Positions 48,261-59,114 of a stretch of 64,000 nt of DNA are shown here, one piece after another. A program made the position numbers and the translations under genes. The notes under the pieces are model-generated. The model was not told where the DNA came from. It saw only the letters and a program-made list of their open reading frames with translations, and made no database searches. The first letter of the stretch is position 1. Each line of letters begins with the position of its first letter. The stretch is from assembly GCA_003008705.1 (NCBI GenBank), contig PDUO01000036.1:505968-569967 (forward strand). The letters are read 5' to 3'. The DNA comes from Pezicula radicicola. Lineage: Eukaryota > Ascomycota > Leotiomycetes > Helotiales > Dermateaceae.

Positions 48261-48843
48261 GATTGCGATTGTGAGAGTTGGTTTGCGGGGAAGTGGATGT
48301 GGGTGGATAGAGGGGTTAGATGGTGTTGAGGTAGGTATATGTAGATTGGTTGGATATAGATGATGGGTGATGGTTTCAAGTTGGCCGCAGATGGCGGGGT
48401 AGAGACGAAGAAGAAGGTTGTGAGGATGGTTGTGAGGGGTGAATTAAGTCTCAAGTGATGTGTATGATTTAAGAGGGGTCAAAGTGAAGATATTGTCAGT
48501 CAGACAAAGGAAACGGGGCTGTACTTATACTGTACAAATCGAAGGGTATGGAAAACAAGGCTATTAGGGCAGACGGGATGGGCCTGACTTCGAAAGCGTC
48601 GGCATACGAATCACGATGTGTCTTTGCGAATGGCTGACCATTTTCGTATCAGCGTCCTTCTGGACAGCTCACCAATCAACATGAAGCAGAACACTAGTGC
48701 GGGGAAGCAGTGATTGGCTGAAGGCACGACCCGGGGGATAGTGATTGGACCAAAGGCGGTTGAGGGGATCCACCGTACCCATTAAAAGCGTCTATTAACG
48801 CCAATGACTGTGGACTTGGCCCTATATGGAGGGGAATGAATGC

Positions 48844-48889
48844 TTGAGGGATTGAGGGATTGAGCGATTAAGCGATTGAGCGGTTGAGA
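48844..48889 (+). repeat. degenerate 8-bp tandem repeat
   Basis: Six imperfect units of TTGAGGGA / TTGAGCGA type upstream of the mannitol-1-phosphate dehydrogenase gene. Confidence 0.55.
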
Positions 48890-49370
48890 GGGTCCCAACA
48901 ACGTCAGCGACCGAAAAAAAAACAGACAAGGGGGGATCTCATCGGTAGATCCAGGCAGGCTGTGGTAGGATGCAGGCTGTGGTGAGAATGTTCAGGTACG
49001 AAGGTACGGGAAGGTTGGTGCCATTGTGCTCGTACCTTGACGGAGCATGCCCTACTACCCATAATGATTAATGGCTAATTAAAAAATCCGGTGATAAAAA
49101 AGGGCCTTCCTCTCTCGGTCAAATTCAGATTTTCAGCAGTTGAGTCTTTCTTGCCTTTGCCCCCCTCGCCTGTTCATTATCGTGAGACCACAGTCACAAG
49201 CATCCCATTCTCACCCATCACAACGTAACAATCCTACAGCAGACAGAGAGCACGACACGCCTTGGCTCGGCCTTTCCTTCGGGGCCCTTTAATCGGTTAG
49301 CCCCTTTATTAGCCGGGCTAGCCTTCTTACTCATACATACACTACAGCACACCTAAGCGTGCTAACCCCC

Positions 49371-49408
49371 CCTAACCTCCCTAACCCCCCCCTAACCCCC
49401 CTAACCTC
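49371..49408 (+). repeat. interstitial telomere-like CCCTAA tract
   Basis: Four to five units of C(n)TAA with n mostly 5-8 (CTAACCCCCCCTAACC pattern). The canonical fungal telomere unit is CCCTAA. The variable C-run lengths indicate a degenerate interstitial array. Confidence 0.6.
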
Positions 49409-51652
49409 AGGCGCCTGGCACGGCAATCCCGCCAAATCATCCAATGTGCTTCTTGCGTCTTCACCGCAGAATCCACATCTCAACCAGGTCCAGAGCTGTT
49501 TAAAGCCGCTGTCCAGTGATATCATTGAACAGCTGCTGCCCTCATCGTTGGCAAACGCTTGCATCGTGTGAACTTGTCTCCAAAACACGCATGAGGCATG
49601 AACACTGCCCCCGAGCACTGCGATACTTTTGTTTCTTTCTCTCTTTCCTCTTCCTCTCTCCTATCTGCGCCATTTTCACGCCCCCATTCTCAACTGCCAG
49701 AAACCACTAGAACCACCAAAATCCGAATAAAACGCTAAAGCAGAGACACTCATCATCGAATTGGCCCCGGAAAGGCTCGCAAAGCCGCGACAAGACCCTC
49801 ATCGTGGATACTTGTGCCCATACTAAATGTCTACTCGGCCGAGACCGACCCGAAGTATACATCCTACGAAGAACGGTATGGTACTGGTACTGTGTGATAG
49901 TACAGAAGCTAGGCACAGTACTGTACACATGCAAGTCGCATTTTGCCTTTACACTCCCTGTCTGTTAGGCATCAATGCGCCGAGTAATCATCCTTCATCA
50001 GTATCACCAGGAACTCAGAATTGACTGTCGGCACACTTCACGAGAAAAAGATGATATCCGATACGGATGGACATATGGAGACATGGAGCCTTTCAGACAC
50101 GTTCTCTCCTCGTGCATCTGCATATTTTCCCATGGGGCTCCTCGGTCCGTTTCTCCTTTTCTCCTCATGACACTTTGGAAGGGGGTGTGGAGAAGCCTCT
50201 CTGTGTTAGTGACCCCGAATTGTCCCGGGCTTGAAAGTCGTGAGAACAATTGTCGTTCTTATCTCAACTAAGTCGCCCTCCATTATTCCCACGTGGGGCC
50301 TGTAAGGCCTGTAGAGCCCTCTTGTGAGAGGGCTTTCAAAAAGCCTCTGGCACTCCCTCCCGTTCTGCTCGGGATTGTTGTCATTCTGCAGCAAACATGG
50401 TCACATGATGAGGGGAACGTCGCTCTTGTTCAGCCTCAGCCTCGATCCTTCAGCCACCTAGTCCGTCCGACTTGTTATTGACTGCGATTAGTGACTTGAT
50501 GTGGAATAACTTTCCCAATAATCAATCTACCAGATCATGCCTTTATTTGATTTTCGCATTGGCCCTTTTTGTAAAAATTCAGCTCTATTACATCTACAGT
50601 GTTCCTCTGGAAGTCTAGGTCCAGCAATGCCGTAGTACTTCGACATCGTTGTATCATTCATACCTATTAATAGGTAGGTATATCCAAACCAAATGATAAG
50701 GTTATTCCTAATTCTTCTATTTTTATACTCATCATTTTGATTGTTGCTCTTTGGGTAATCCGTTTGCATTTTAAGTTACTGCCCGCTCTTGCTAGTTGTC
50801 TCGCTTGTGTCTTTCTGTAAAGTTTATTCCTATGGCGGCCTCGTTCCATGCTAGGTAGTCCTGTGGAAGTCTAGACCCCACGAAACACTTTCTATACTGT
50901 CGGATACTTTTCAAATATGTCGTTACTGAAAGGCTCTCGAAAAGAAGCAGTGCATAGGTGGCAGAGACATGGGAAAATCGTATGCATCAATTATGTATTT
51001 CAAGATTTCGTCCTGAAGATTGATGAGCGTCAATCAATCGTTCCCTTCCAAGCCTAAGCGCTAGCTGCTTATGCTTAAACCAATGACCCAATAGAAGTGC
51101 CTTTCAATGCCATAAGCTTCTGAACGGGCTTCAAGCGAAGGTTTATGAGCGCACCGCTACTTGGTCCCCTGATTGTCATTGACGATAATGAGCCAAATTT
51201 CAGGTTGCTTTGATTAAGGCACATAGCATATGTCTTGTACTGTCTAGTTGACCCCGTGGGGTTGAACTCTCGTGGGGTAGCTGTCATTCCTTTTGGCGAA
51301 TGAAACCTCTCGAAGGCGTATAAAGTCTAGGCTAGTAGCGAGTCGTTGTCTACTAACATGTTCCGGCCCACCAATTCTACTAGCAGAGTAACTTAGGTAC
51401 GGTACCGAACCCAAAGAGAGATCTGAATGACACCGTGATTGCGCTAACTTTTAAGCATACACTAAAGGCTAAAAGGAGGCCTCTGTCCATACCATAATCT
51501 TTCTCATCCCTTTCACACCCTTCCCCTCTACATCTACAGCTCTATCCTTCAAAACACGACAAAACGTGTAAAGTCACTCACCAACCATAATTTGTACAAC
51601 ATTCAACGCCGAACACGCTCTTTTGGTGGAAAATATTCCCCTAATCACAACC

Positions 51653-52807
51653 ATGGCGTCTAACTCTCAGGATGATAACTTCAGTTTTGAGCGCCGCCAT
51701 CAGAATGTCGCACCATGGTTTATCGACACAAGTTTCAATCACAGTCCGACCAGTATCAGCGGACCACCAACGGAAATAGATGACTGTTCCTATGCACCAA
51801 TGCAACCACTTCAGCGTTGTTCCAAATCAGCTTATTATACCGTTGAGCGCTTCACTGACAGCGCTGTTAACATGACTTACAATACTCCCAGCAGCCAGGT
51901 CGAGAAGGCAGCAGACGACCAAGAAATAGAAGACGCCGCAATGGACGACGAGCAACAGTGTGACGAGGGGATAGACAACGAGGGGGATGATCACTGCGAC
52001 TTACCACTATTGTCAAACGTACTTGGACCACTTAGATTCAGCAATGGTGTTACATATCAACCACCTCAGAATTTATCACACAGGTCATCTACCTCTGCTC
52101 CAATTTCGCACCCTCCACAGGGAGAATCCATGGACTGGACAAGGGGTCGTCAACGAAGTTGTAAGGCGCGCAGTTTCTTTGCCAACGATGGAGGTGAAGC
52201 AAGCAACACCGAAGACTACCGCACGCGATACATGAAGCAAACCATCCAGGTCAAGTCAGGGTCTGATATTAACAGTTCCCTGACCGAGATGTTCAAAACC
52301 CGCGACTTTGATTCCATGTTCACCTCCTCTAACATGGAGGAAGAGAACGACTTAAAGTCATTCGAAGCTGAAGAGGACGACAAAATGAAGGCCAGTTTGA
52401 CCTTTCACAAAAGTGAGATTGATGCTCTTGTGGGGCGGACTTTTATAACTTCCAAGTTCACTGAAGACCTTCCTGAGATCCAAGATGCTAGAAAGCAACC
52501 TTGTATTGCCACTTCTCACGTGTCTTCTCATGTCGTGCTTTCTGCTGGCATCACTGTAACCCCATCTGCATCGGAGACTGGTGAAGCTTCGAGGGGCAAG
52601 AAGAGCTCTGATGGTGCGGTCAAGAAGTTTATCAGCAGACGGAACACGATCTTTTCTATACGAGCGAATAACAAAGAAGATACGAAAACCAAGGGTAGTG
52701 AGGAGAGCCCGAAGAGTGAGAAGCACCAGCAGACTGAGGAGCGACAGCAAGTCGAGAACAGCAAGAAAGGCTTTGGTGGTTTCATGAAAAAGCTTTTTAA
52801 CAGGTAG
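51653..52807 (+). CDS. unrecognised acidic/Ser-rich protein, 384 aa
   Basis: Single exon; the ATG is in a strong ACCATGG context after a long CT-rich leader, so it is preferred over the earlier non-ATG frame. Composition is low-complexity: acidic central part (DDQEIEDAAMDDEQQCDEGI), Ser/Thr-rich linkers, a charged region with KKFISRRNTIFSIRANNKED, and a Lys/Gln/Glu C-terminus ending GFGGFMKKLFNR, which could form an amphipathic or membrane-touching helix. No known domain is recognised; largely disordered. Normal codon use and a long uninterrupted frame support it being real. The function cannot be said. Probably a lineage-restricted protein. Confidence 0.72.
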   Translation: MASNSQDDNFSFERRHQNVAPWFIDTSFNHSPTSISGPPTEIDDCSYAPMQPLQRCSKSAYYTVERFTDSAVNMTYNTPSSQVEKAADDQEIEDAAMDDEQQCDEGIDNEGDDHCDLPLLSNVLGPLRFSNGVTYQPPQNLSHRSSTSAPISHPPQGESMDWTRGRQRSCKARSFFANDGGEASNTEDYRTRYMKQTIQVKSGSDINSSLTEMFKTRDFDSMFTSSNMEEENDLKSFEAEEDDKMKASLTFHKSEIDALVGRTFITSKFTEDLPEIQDARKQPCIATSHVSSHVVLSAGITVTPSASETGEASRGKKSSDGAVKKFISRRNTIFSIRANNKEDTKTKGSEESPKSEKHQQTEERQQVENSKKGFGGFMKKLFNR

Positions 52808-53702
52808 TCAGAAGGGGCTATGTTCTTTAGGAGGCTGCACGGCGTTTATTTTCCTTGCATAGCGATGGAGTTATGTATGATTGCTTGGCATCTAGAGCCA
52901 TATAAGGGATGTATTACTAGGAAAGTACGCTGGGATGAATTACCATTGCATGGAAATGGCGTACAGCATGTGTTTCTGGAAAGCCTTAGTATGTGTTTGG
53001 GTAGATGTGACTTTACTATTTTTGGGATCTGTATTTGAGGTGTGTTTTGGGTATGACCTGAATTAGAATTGGGGTCCTGGGGTTTATACCTACAGTGGGA
53101 TATGTATATATGCATTAATTCATATAATAATAATTGCAATTGTTCTTAAAGCCTTTCCTTGAAGATATTAGCAACTGGTGATGTGCTATAGTTTATTGAA
53201 GTTGCGAGATTGGAACATTCAGAACGGCCAATATCATTTTCACCTTTACCATTTATTCAAATTAATCTACCTACCTACCTACCTACCTGACCAAGATAAA
53301 ATCATTCATTATCTAAAACACTCATCATACCAATCCTCCACAAAAAAACATCCCGTCCTCACTCTCCTTTTCCTCGTATTCGTACCACACTACCCAAGCC
53401 CCAAGCCCAAAAAGCTACCCCGCCAACAACCCCACCAAGCGAAATATCTACAGGATTCAACGTCAACCATCAATTCCTCAACCCTCGCCGTCACCAATTC
53501 TACTCAGACATCTCAATCACAAACTGGACAAACGACTTCAATCTCTATCGCAAACGCAACACCTGTCCTGCCTGCCTCCTTTTAGCCCGCTCTCCTATCT
53601 CCCGTCCTCCTTCCATCCAGCACGCCTCCAGCCGCCCCCTCCCTCCATTCAGCCCGCCCTCTTGCCGCCTCCAAGCCCACCCACCCGGCGGCACCCTTCA
53701 GA
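52808..53702. other. intergenic, with (CTAC)n
   Basis: A CTAC/CCTA tetranucleotide repeat lies at about 53268-53288. A frame at 53178-53585 ends in a Ser/Thr/Gln-rich text but has no start context or domain; not called. Confidence 0.4.
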
Positions 53703-54440
53703 ATGGCACATACAATCGCCACCCTCCCCCGTATGCAAGCCTCAACACTATCCTCGATCCTCCTTGCGGAAATAGCTTCGAATACAGCTACGGCTACGGA
53801 TGCAGCTGCTGCTACGGAGGGAAAGGCAGAGAAGGATTTAAAGACTACGGCACTGGGGAAGATTGCTATTATTGATGTTAGGGATGCTGGTACGCTTTGG
53901 ATTCCCTGTTCTCCCATCACTTTTCCACTTTGCCTCTAGTCCACCCAGTTCTCAGCCCCCACCACACAACATAACACAACACCCAACCTAGAAAAGCCAA
54001 CTGACAATACTGGCACTATAGATCACATAGGCGGCCACATCCGTCATAGCACGCACGTCCCCTCCTCAACCCTCTCCCACACCATCCCTTCATTGGTTCA
54101 CAAATTAAAAAATAAAGAAATCGTCGTCTTTCATTGTGCACTAAGTCAGCAACGTGGTCCTGGTGCTGCGTTGTCATATCTGAGGGAGAGGGAACGATTG
54201 TTGGGTTTGGGAACGACAATTGGAGAGGAGATGAAGAGGTCTGCTGTGGAGAGTAAGGGGAAGGGTGAGAAGGAGGGGGATGGGGAGTGGGTGGATGTTG
54301 ATGAGGAGAAGGAAGGAAAGGAACAGAGGGTTTATGTTCTTGATAGGGGTTTTGTGGGTTGGCAGGAGACTTATGGGGAGGATGAGAGGTTGACGGAGGG
54401 GTATTCGAAGGAGCTTTGGAAGGAGGGGTATTGGATGTGA
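53703..54440 (+). CDS. Cdc25-like rhodanese-domain phosphatase, 201 aa
   Basis: Exons 53703-53889 and 54022-54440, intron 132 bp, phase 1. A low-complexity Ala/Thr N-terminus precedes the rhodanese strand KIAIIDVRDADHIGGHIRHS. The active-site loop FHCALSQQRGP matches HCx5R of the yeast Ych1 / fission yeast Ibp1 group, which are Cdc25-like phosphatases or arsenate-reductase relatives. The CxxSxxRGP spacing is preserved and the fungal-type C-terminus (VYVLDRGFVGWQETY) is there. A long charged insertion (about 120-160, Glu/Lys-rich) sits between. Biochemical role is uncertain between protein phosphatase and arsenate reductase; the family assignment is firm. Confidence 0.87.
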
Positions 54441-55697
54441 GGGGATGTGGTGGGATGTGGGTTTTTCGTAGGTATGCTTCTGGATGGAATAGGGGGGAGG
54501 GGGTAACAATGGAGTGTTGGGTTAGATAGGCATTGCGGGCGTTAAGGCTAAGGAGTGGGTCTGGTTGGAGTTATGTACTACTGTATCTAAGGGGATTATC
54601 CTAGAAATATGCATAGGTTCTCACAAATTGAGGATATATCTGCATGAAAGGTGTGTTATTTAGATGGTGATTAACTCATTTGGACATGTACTTGGACAAT
54701 TTTATGTAGAATGGCTCTTGGGGAGTAAGAAACAGAGTCAGAAGCTTATCTCTGTATCCTGTACTTCATAGGGCCCACGAGGACCAATCTACATGGGTGC
54801 GATATGTAGTGAGAGTTGCTATGATTATATTAAAATGACTGTTTACTAGTCGTGGGCATTTGAAGCTGCATATCTCTTACTCGTAGTGGTGGTCACACTC
54901 TTTGCGACTGTTGGCCAGAGAATAATCGTAATCGGTGATCTCCTTCTCTTGACGGAGTAGAGCAACCGCAATAACCGCAGAAAGATAACAAGTATTGTAA
55001 CCCTGTACTAGAAATTATTATTCCCATGTAGGTACCTATCTTTCTTGACCAGAACCACAGTCTTGTTTTTAAAGAGAGAAAATAGTTATTATATAAGAAG
55101 ACGCAGTAGGACTAGGGACTTCTGATTCCAGTAATAAAGATTCAGCCTCACCTCCCATTCTGGAAATTTCAAGCACTGGAAGGCGCAGCATAAAGTGGCG
55201 CCGTGATGTCATCTCGCTGTATTCCCGTTTCACATCCTCATGTTGGATTCTGGAGATCGAACGATCACAACATCAATCCTCCGTAAAGTCGGTCAGGAAC
55301 CACAATTTCTAGTCGCTTCTAACGCTTCACTCGGCAACTTGGTGCAACCTGTTCCAAACTGTTCCTCCACTTCACGACTCACGTCACTATCTCCAGTTTC
55401 TTCCCCAGTACTTCTCAGTCCTTCTCCATATAAAATGTTCGAATCATGCATCTGGTGCTGCATGATTTGTGGTGCTTTGCTATTGCCGAACTACGACGGT
55501 AGGTATATACAGCTTCCTATATTCCTCTCCTCTCCCTGATCATTGATTTCTCTCTGTCTTCCTGACGTCTAACGCCTCTGATCTTTTTTGCTCTGCACAT
55601 CCTATTGTCACTATCAACGCTCTTAGCACCCCAAAACACCAACAAGCAGATCAACGGGCCATCCCCAACTCCAACTCCATCCATCACATAATCAACC
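54441..55697. other. intergenic, no gene supported
   Basis: Contains the promoter of the next gene. A 99-codon frame at 55240-55539 is Ser/Leu-rich with no domain and is not called. Confidence 0.4.
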
Positions 55698-56561
55698 ATG
55701 GTCTCTACTACCGCCCCCGAACCACGCCGTCCCTCTATAATCACCAAACGAACCCACCTCCGCAACCAAAAGCACGAAAACGACACCAACACATCAACAA
55801 AGCAGCCCACAGCGACATTAACCACTCCCACGAGTCAAAACCACCACACCACACCCCGCATCTTCGACAGCCTCCTCGCAGGCTTAGGCTACGCATCCCT
55901 AACCTACTACATCCTCCGAAACTGGCACAAACACACCCTCACAACCTATGAACTAGCGAGCCTCTCACTGAGCACCTTCGCAATAGGATATGGGCTTTTT
56001 GATCTGGGCAAGAGGATGGGTATGATTGCCGGCTCTTCGTCTACGCTGCGAGCAGACGACGGATTCGCTGTTGATATAGGTGGGGAAAAGGAAGCGGAAG
56101 AAGAGAAAGAGGAAGACGACGAAGAGGATGAGGAAGCGTGGAAAGGCCAGTTTAAGGGGAGGGAATTTGAGGAATTGAATGATAAGGAGAAGATTGAGTG
56201 GTTGAGGTTGGAGGGGGAGAAGATTAGAGGAGTACAGGGCGAGGAGGAGTTGAGGTGTGGGAGGGCTTATATTGCTAAGGAGCAGGCTTATGTTGAGTAT
56301 GAGAAGTTTGGGGGATATGGGGGGAGCGCTTGGAAGAGGTATGTTTTTTTTTCTGTTGTGTTTTGTGACTGTTGGGGGCCTTGTTGAGTTGGGATTTAAG
56401 ATGAGACGGGTTTGTAGACTTATGGCTAACATTTGATTTCTGTACACAGATATGCGGATGCCGATGTCGAATGTCAGACTATGTATAATGAACATCAGAA
56501 GCAGCAGAAGAGATTGAAGCAGATTGGGACCGAGATTAATGAGTTGCAGCAGTCGATATAG
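55698..56561 (+). CDS. two-TM protein with acidic linker and coiled tail, 250 aa
   Basis: Exons 55698-56338 and 56450-56561, intron 111 bp, phase 2. The N-terminus is basic and Thr/Asn-rich. Two hydrophobic segments (IFDSLLAGLGYASLTYYILR, about 55-75, and LASLSLSTFAIGYGLFDLG, about 87-105) are followed by a highly acidic run (EKEEDDEEDEEAW) and a charged helical tail (EHQKQQKRLKQIGTEINELQ) that looks like a coiled coil. The tail only becomes continuous after splicing. No domain recognised; likely a small organelle- or ER-membrane protein conserved in filamentous ascomycetes, which is a guess. ATG has ACCATGG context. Confidence 0.75.
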
Positions 56562-57726
56562 GGTTAGATGATAGAAAGTGGGGTGGAGGGTGGAGAGATG
56601 GAAGGAGTAAAGGGGAGAGTGATTGATGAATGAGGGCAGGTTGGCGAATGAATGCAAAAATAATGGATACCTGGATGGGATGGAGTTAATGATCGGTTAT
56701 ACGAAGGATGGTTTCTCTCTACTATACTGCCTTTTTGGATAGATTGATAGATGGCACATAGAAAAATAAAGATTAAGATTGTGTAGGCTAACTTGATCAT
56801 CCCTGAAAACCTTACAACTTACAAAACATTTTTTAGATTACTTTTTTTTTAGGGGGGTTTTCCCCTAAAAAGTTTACGAGTGGCTAAGCAGGCACAGCTA
56901 AAGTCGGTGATTGATCCTTGGAATTACTCAAGGATTGTCTTCTCTGTGCCATGTCAGGGATCACTAGGAATGACCTTGACCATTAATGAGTTCAGGTCTG
57001 TCTACTTTAGAATAGTCTCTATAATATATGATACAAAGAGAGTTATTTCGCAGAAATAGAAATTTTGTAAATGCTTTCAAAAGAAAACTCTCTCTAGCTA
57101 CAGTAACTAGTCTCTGCATACCACGCGTGATCTGTTCTAAAGTGAGAGAATGTTTTTGTGGTGGTAGTTATGTTTATTAGTATTATACTGAGATTAGTTG
57201 TTTTTATTTTCGCTGTGGATATGATTTATGATTTATGGTTTTATGATTTAGATAATTTGGGTTGTTAGAGTTGAATGAATATGAAGTTTGATGGCTAGTG
57301 TTGGTTGAGGGTGATGGGATTTGGAAGGAGGTGTGATGATTTTAGTTTATTAAATATATAAGATAGGTTAGTTCTGGTAGCTCTCTTTCATTGGGAGTGA
57401 AGTTGCTGATGTAGGTAGGTTTATATGGTTTGAAAGTATATGTGATTATTACTATATCTTTACTTTTACAAACAAGGGTATTGATTTACTGTTCTGGAAA
57501 TGGTGGTAAGTTAAAGACAAGTAAGTGATTAGTGGAAATGACTTGTGGACCTGTTAGGGAGGGAGGGAGGTAATCAAGTCTCGACGTATTTTGAAACTTA
57601 GAGAAGTAGGTTTCATGTTTAGAGAGAGGGAATCGGTGATGTTATAAGATCTTATAATTGATGTAAATTGTGTATTAATACTATAGTAGATATAGTAAAG
57701 CTAGTTACATTTGCGGAACCTTTGTA
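56562..57726. other. AT-rich intergenic tract
   Basis: No gene seen on either strand. Confidence 0.4.
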
Positions 57727-58140
57727 TCAAGTCCTTCTCCTTCTCCGTAGCTTACGTATAGAATAAGCTACCGGATAAATAATCTCTCTGCCTGATATCT
57801 CTCTGCCTGACCCTGTTGAATTAAAGCGAATTGTACGAGCATCAACGCTCGTTAAGTGAGGAAGTATATCGTGAGGTTGTAGTCTATGTATTGGAAGAAT
57901 GGTTGTAGATTTATGAGCTATGAGAAGGGTTAGTGGTTTTATTGGCTTTATATACGGAGGTACTTGTACTTGTACGGGACAAGTATATATAGCCGAGTTG
58001 AGGAACTTACATAGATTTCGGAACTGCTTAAAGCTTTGATAGCTGATGAAAGTCCCCAGAATTGTAGCGATGATACTTGGGATACTGAGGATGAGTGTTG
58101 CGAGTGCGATTTTATCATTGTCTGCAAGTGCTGTACCCAT
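57727..58140 (-). CDS. possible small hydrophobic protein (137-aa frame)
   Basis: Open frame starting MGTALADNDKIALATLILSI with one strong hydrophobic segment (IALATLILSIPSIIATILGTFI), then FISYQSFKQFRNLC. A GTAAGT occurs just after NLC, so the real gene may splice here and the rest of the frame (basic, ending RRRRRT) be fortuitous. The opening resembles that of many fungal single-TM hypothetical proteins. No partner or domain; low certainty. Confidence 0.35.
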   Translation of the reverse strand: MGTALADNDKIALATLILSIPSIIATILGTFISYQSFKQFRNLCKFLNSAIYTCPVQVQVPPYIKPIKPLTLLIAHKSTTILPIHRLQPHDILPHLTSVDARTIRFNSTGSGREISGREIIYPVAYSIRKLRRRRRT

Positions 58141-59114
58141 CGTATTAGTAAACGCAGTTTGTCAAATTGTGGTGAGAGGACTTTACTCATGTTGATTCCA
58201 GGGGATTTCTTTTAGTGTATTAGGTACTCGAAGACATATCTTGCTTTTGGTACGATTTTAAGATTGTAAACGCTGATGGTTAAAATATTAGGTTATGAAT
58301 TCTATAGGTGGGTGATTTGCTATGGTTTATATTGTTCTTTTTTGTGCACTATATCGGGCGAAAGAGAAAAAAAGTACTATTAAAAAGTACTATCTATATA
58401 GCTGTTCTCGAAGTTATTGTGGTGATACAGTAGGCTTCTATAAGGCGGGAGTCACGTGAAGGAAGAAAGTCCTATCTGCACGCACTCTCGGAGGGCAAGG
58501 ATGAGTTCTGGTGTGATCCAATCGCTTAGTGTGACTGGCTAATGCCATCTTATACTCGCGCCGCTCAGTATCCCTTAGATGAGTATGGAAATCATAATAA
58601 GTATTCTAGCACTTTCAAGTTAAGATCGAAGTTTTACATCCTTCAAATTAATGTATTATTTTTGATAAATATAAATAATACGTTCTAATTTCCTAATTCC
58701 TGATTAGCTATCCGAGACGACATGAGTAGAGAGACCCAAAGCAATGGTCATTGGGTTCGCGTGGCTAGAATTAAAGCCACCCGACGTGGTGTTGCATGGG
58801 AATCGTCATGGGTCGACAGCTAAGATACCACAGGACTTTTTTCATTGTCGCGTCATTGGCTGAATGCCGAGATGCATAGGACTTTTTATTCGATCCAGCT
58901 TCACAGCCTCATCTACAAGTAGTTCGCGGCTGCCCAACTGTGTAAATAGAGGAACTTTCTTTCCTCCCCCATTTCGTTTCTTCAAACAATCACAATACTC
59001 CCATATTCTTTTCCAAGCACCCTTCTTGACCTTCGCTCACTAGAGTTAGAAGTATTCTGTCCGGTCGTACTACACCAAAAGAATCTACAGATTGTACAAA
59101 ATTTCGATAGTACT
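58141..59114. other. intergenic, divergent promoters
   Basis: No gene. The last 150 bp are CT-rich and carry the leader of the Clr5 gene. Confidence 0.4.

Larger units (their letters stand above)
48261..51652. other. 3.4-kb region without a supported gene
   Basis: Holds the promoter of the mannitol-phosphate dehydrogenase gene, a 8-bp tandem motif near 48844-48889 and a telomere-like tract (both listed). Several short C- or T-rich frames are present but none shows a domain. The last 300 bp are the C/T-rich leader of the next gene. Confidence 0.45.

Noticed and set aside
48844..48889. CRISPR-like tandem array
   Set aside because: Units are 8 bp without spacers and the genome is fungal; it is a simple tandem repeat.
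55240..55539. 99-codon Ser-rich frame before the two-TM gene
   Set aside because: Lies in the promoter/leader zone of the next gene and lacks any domain.
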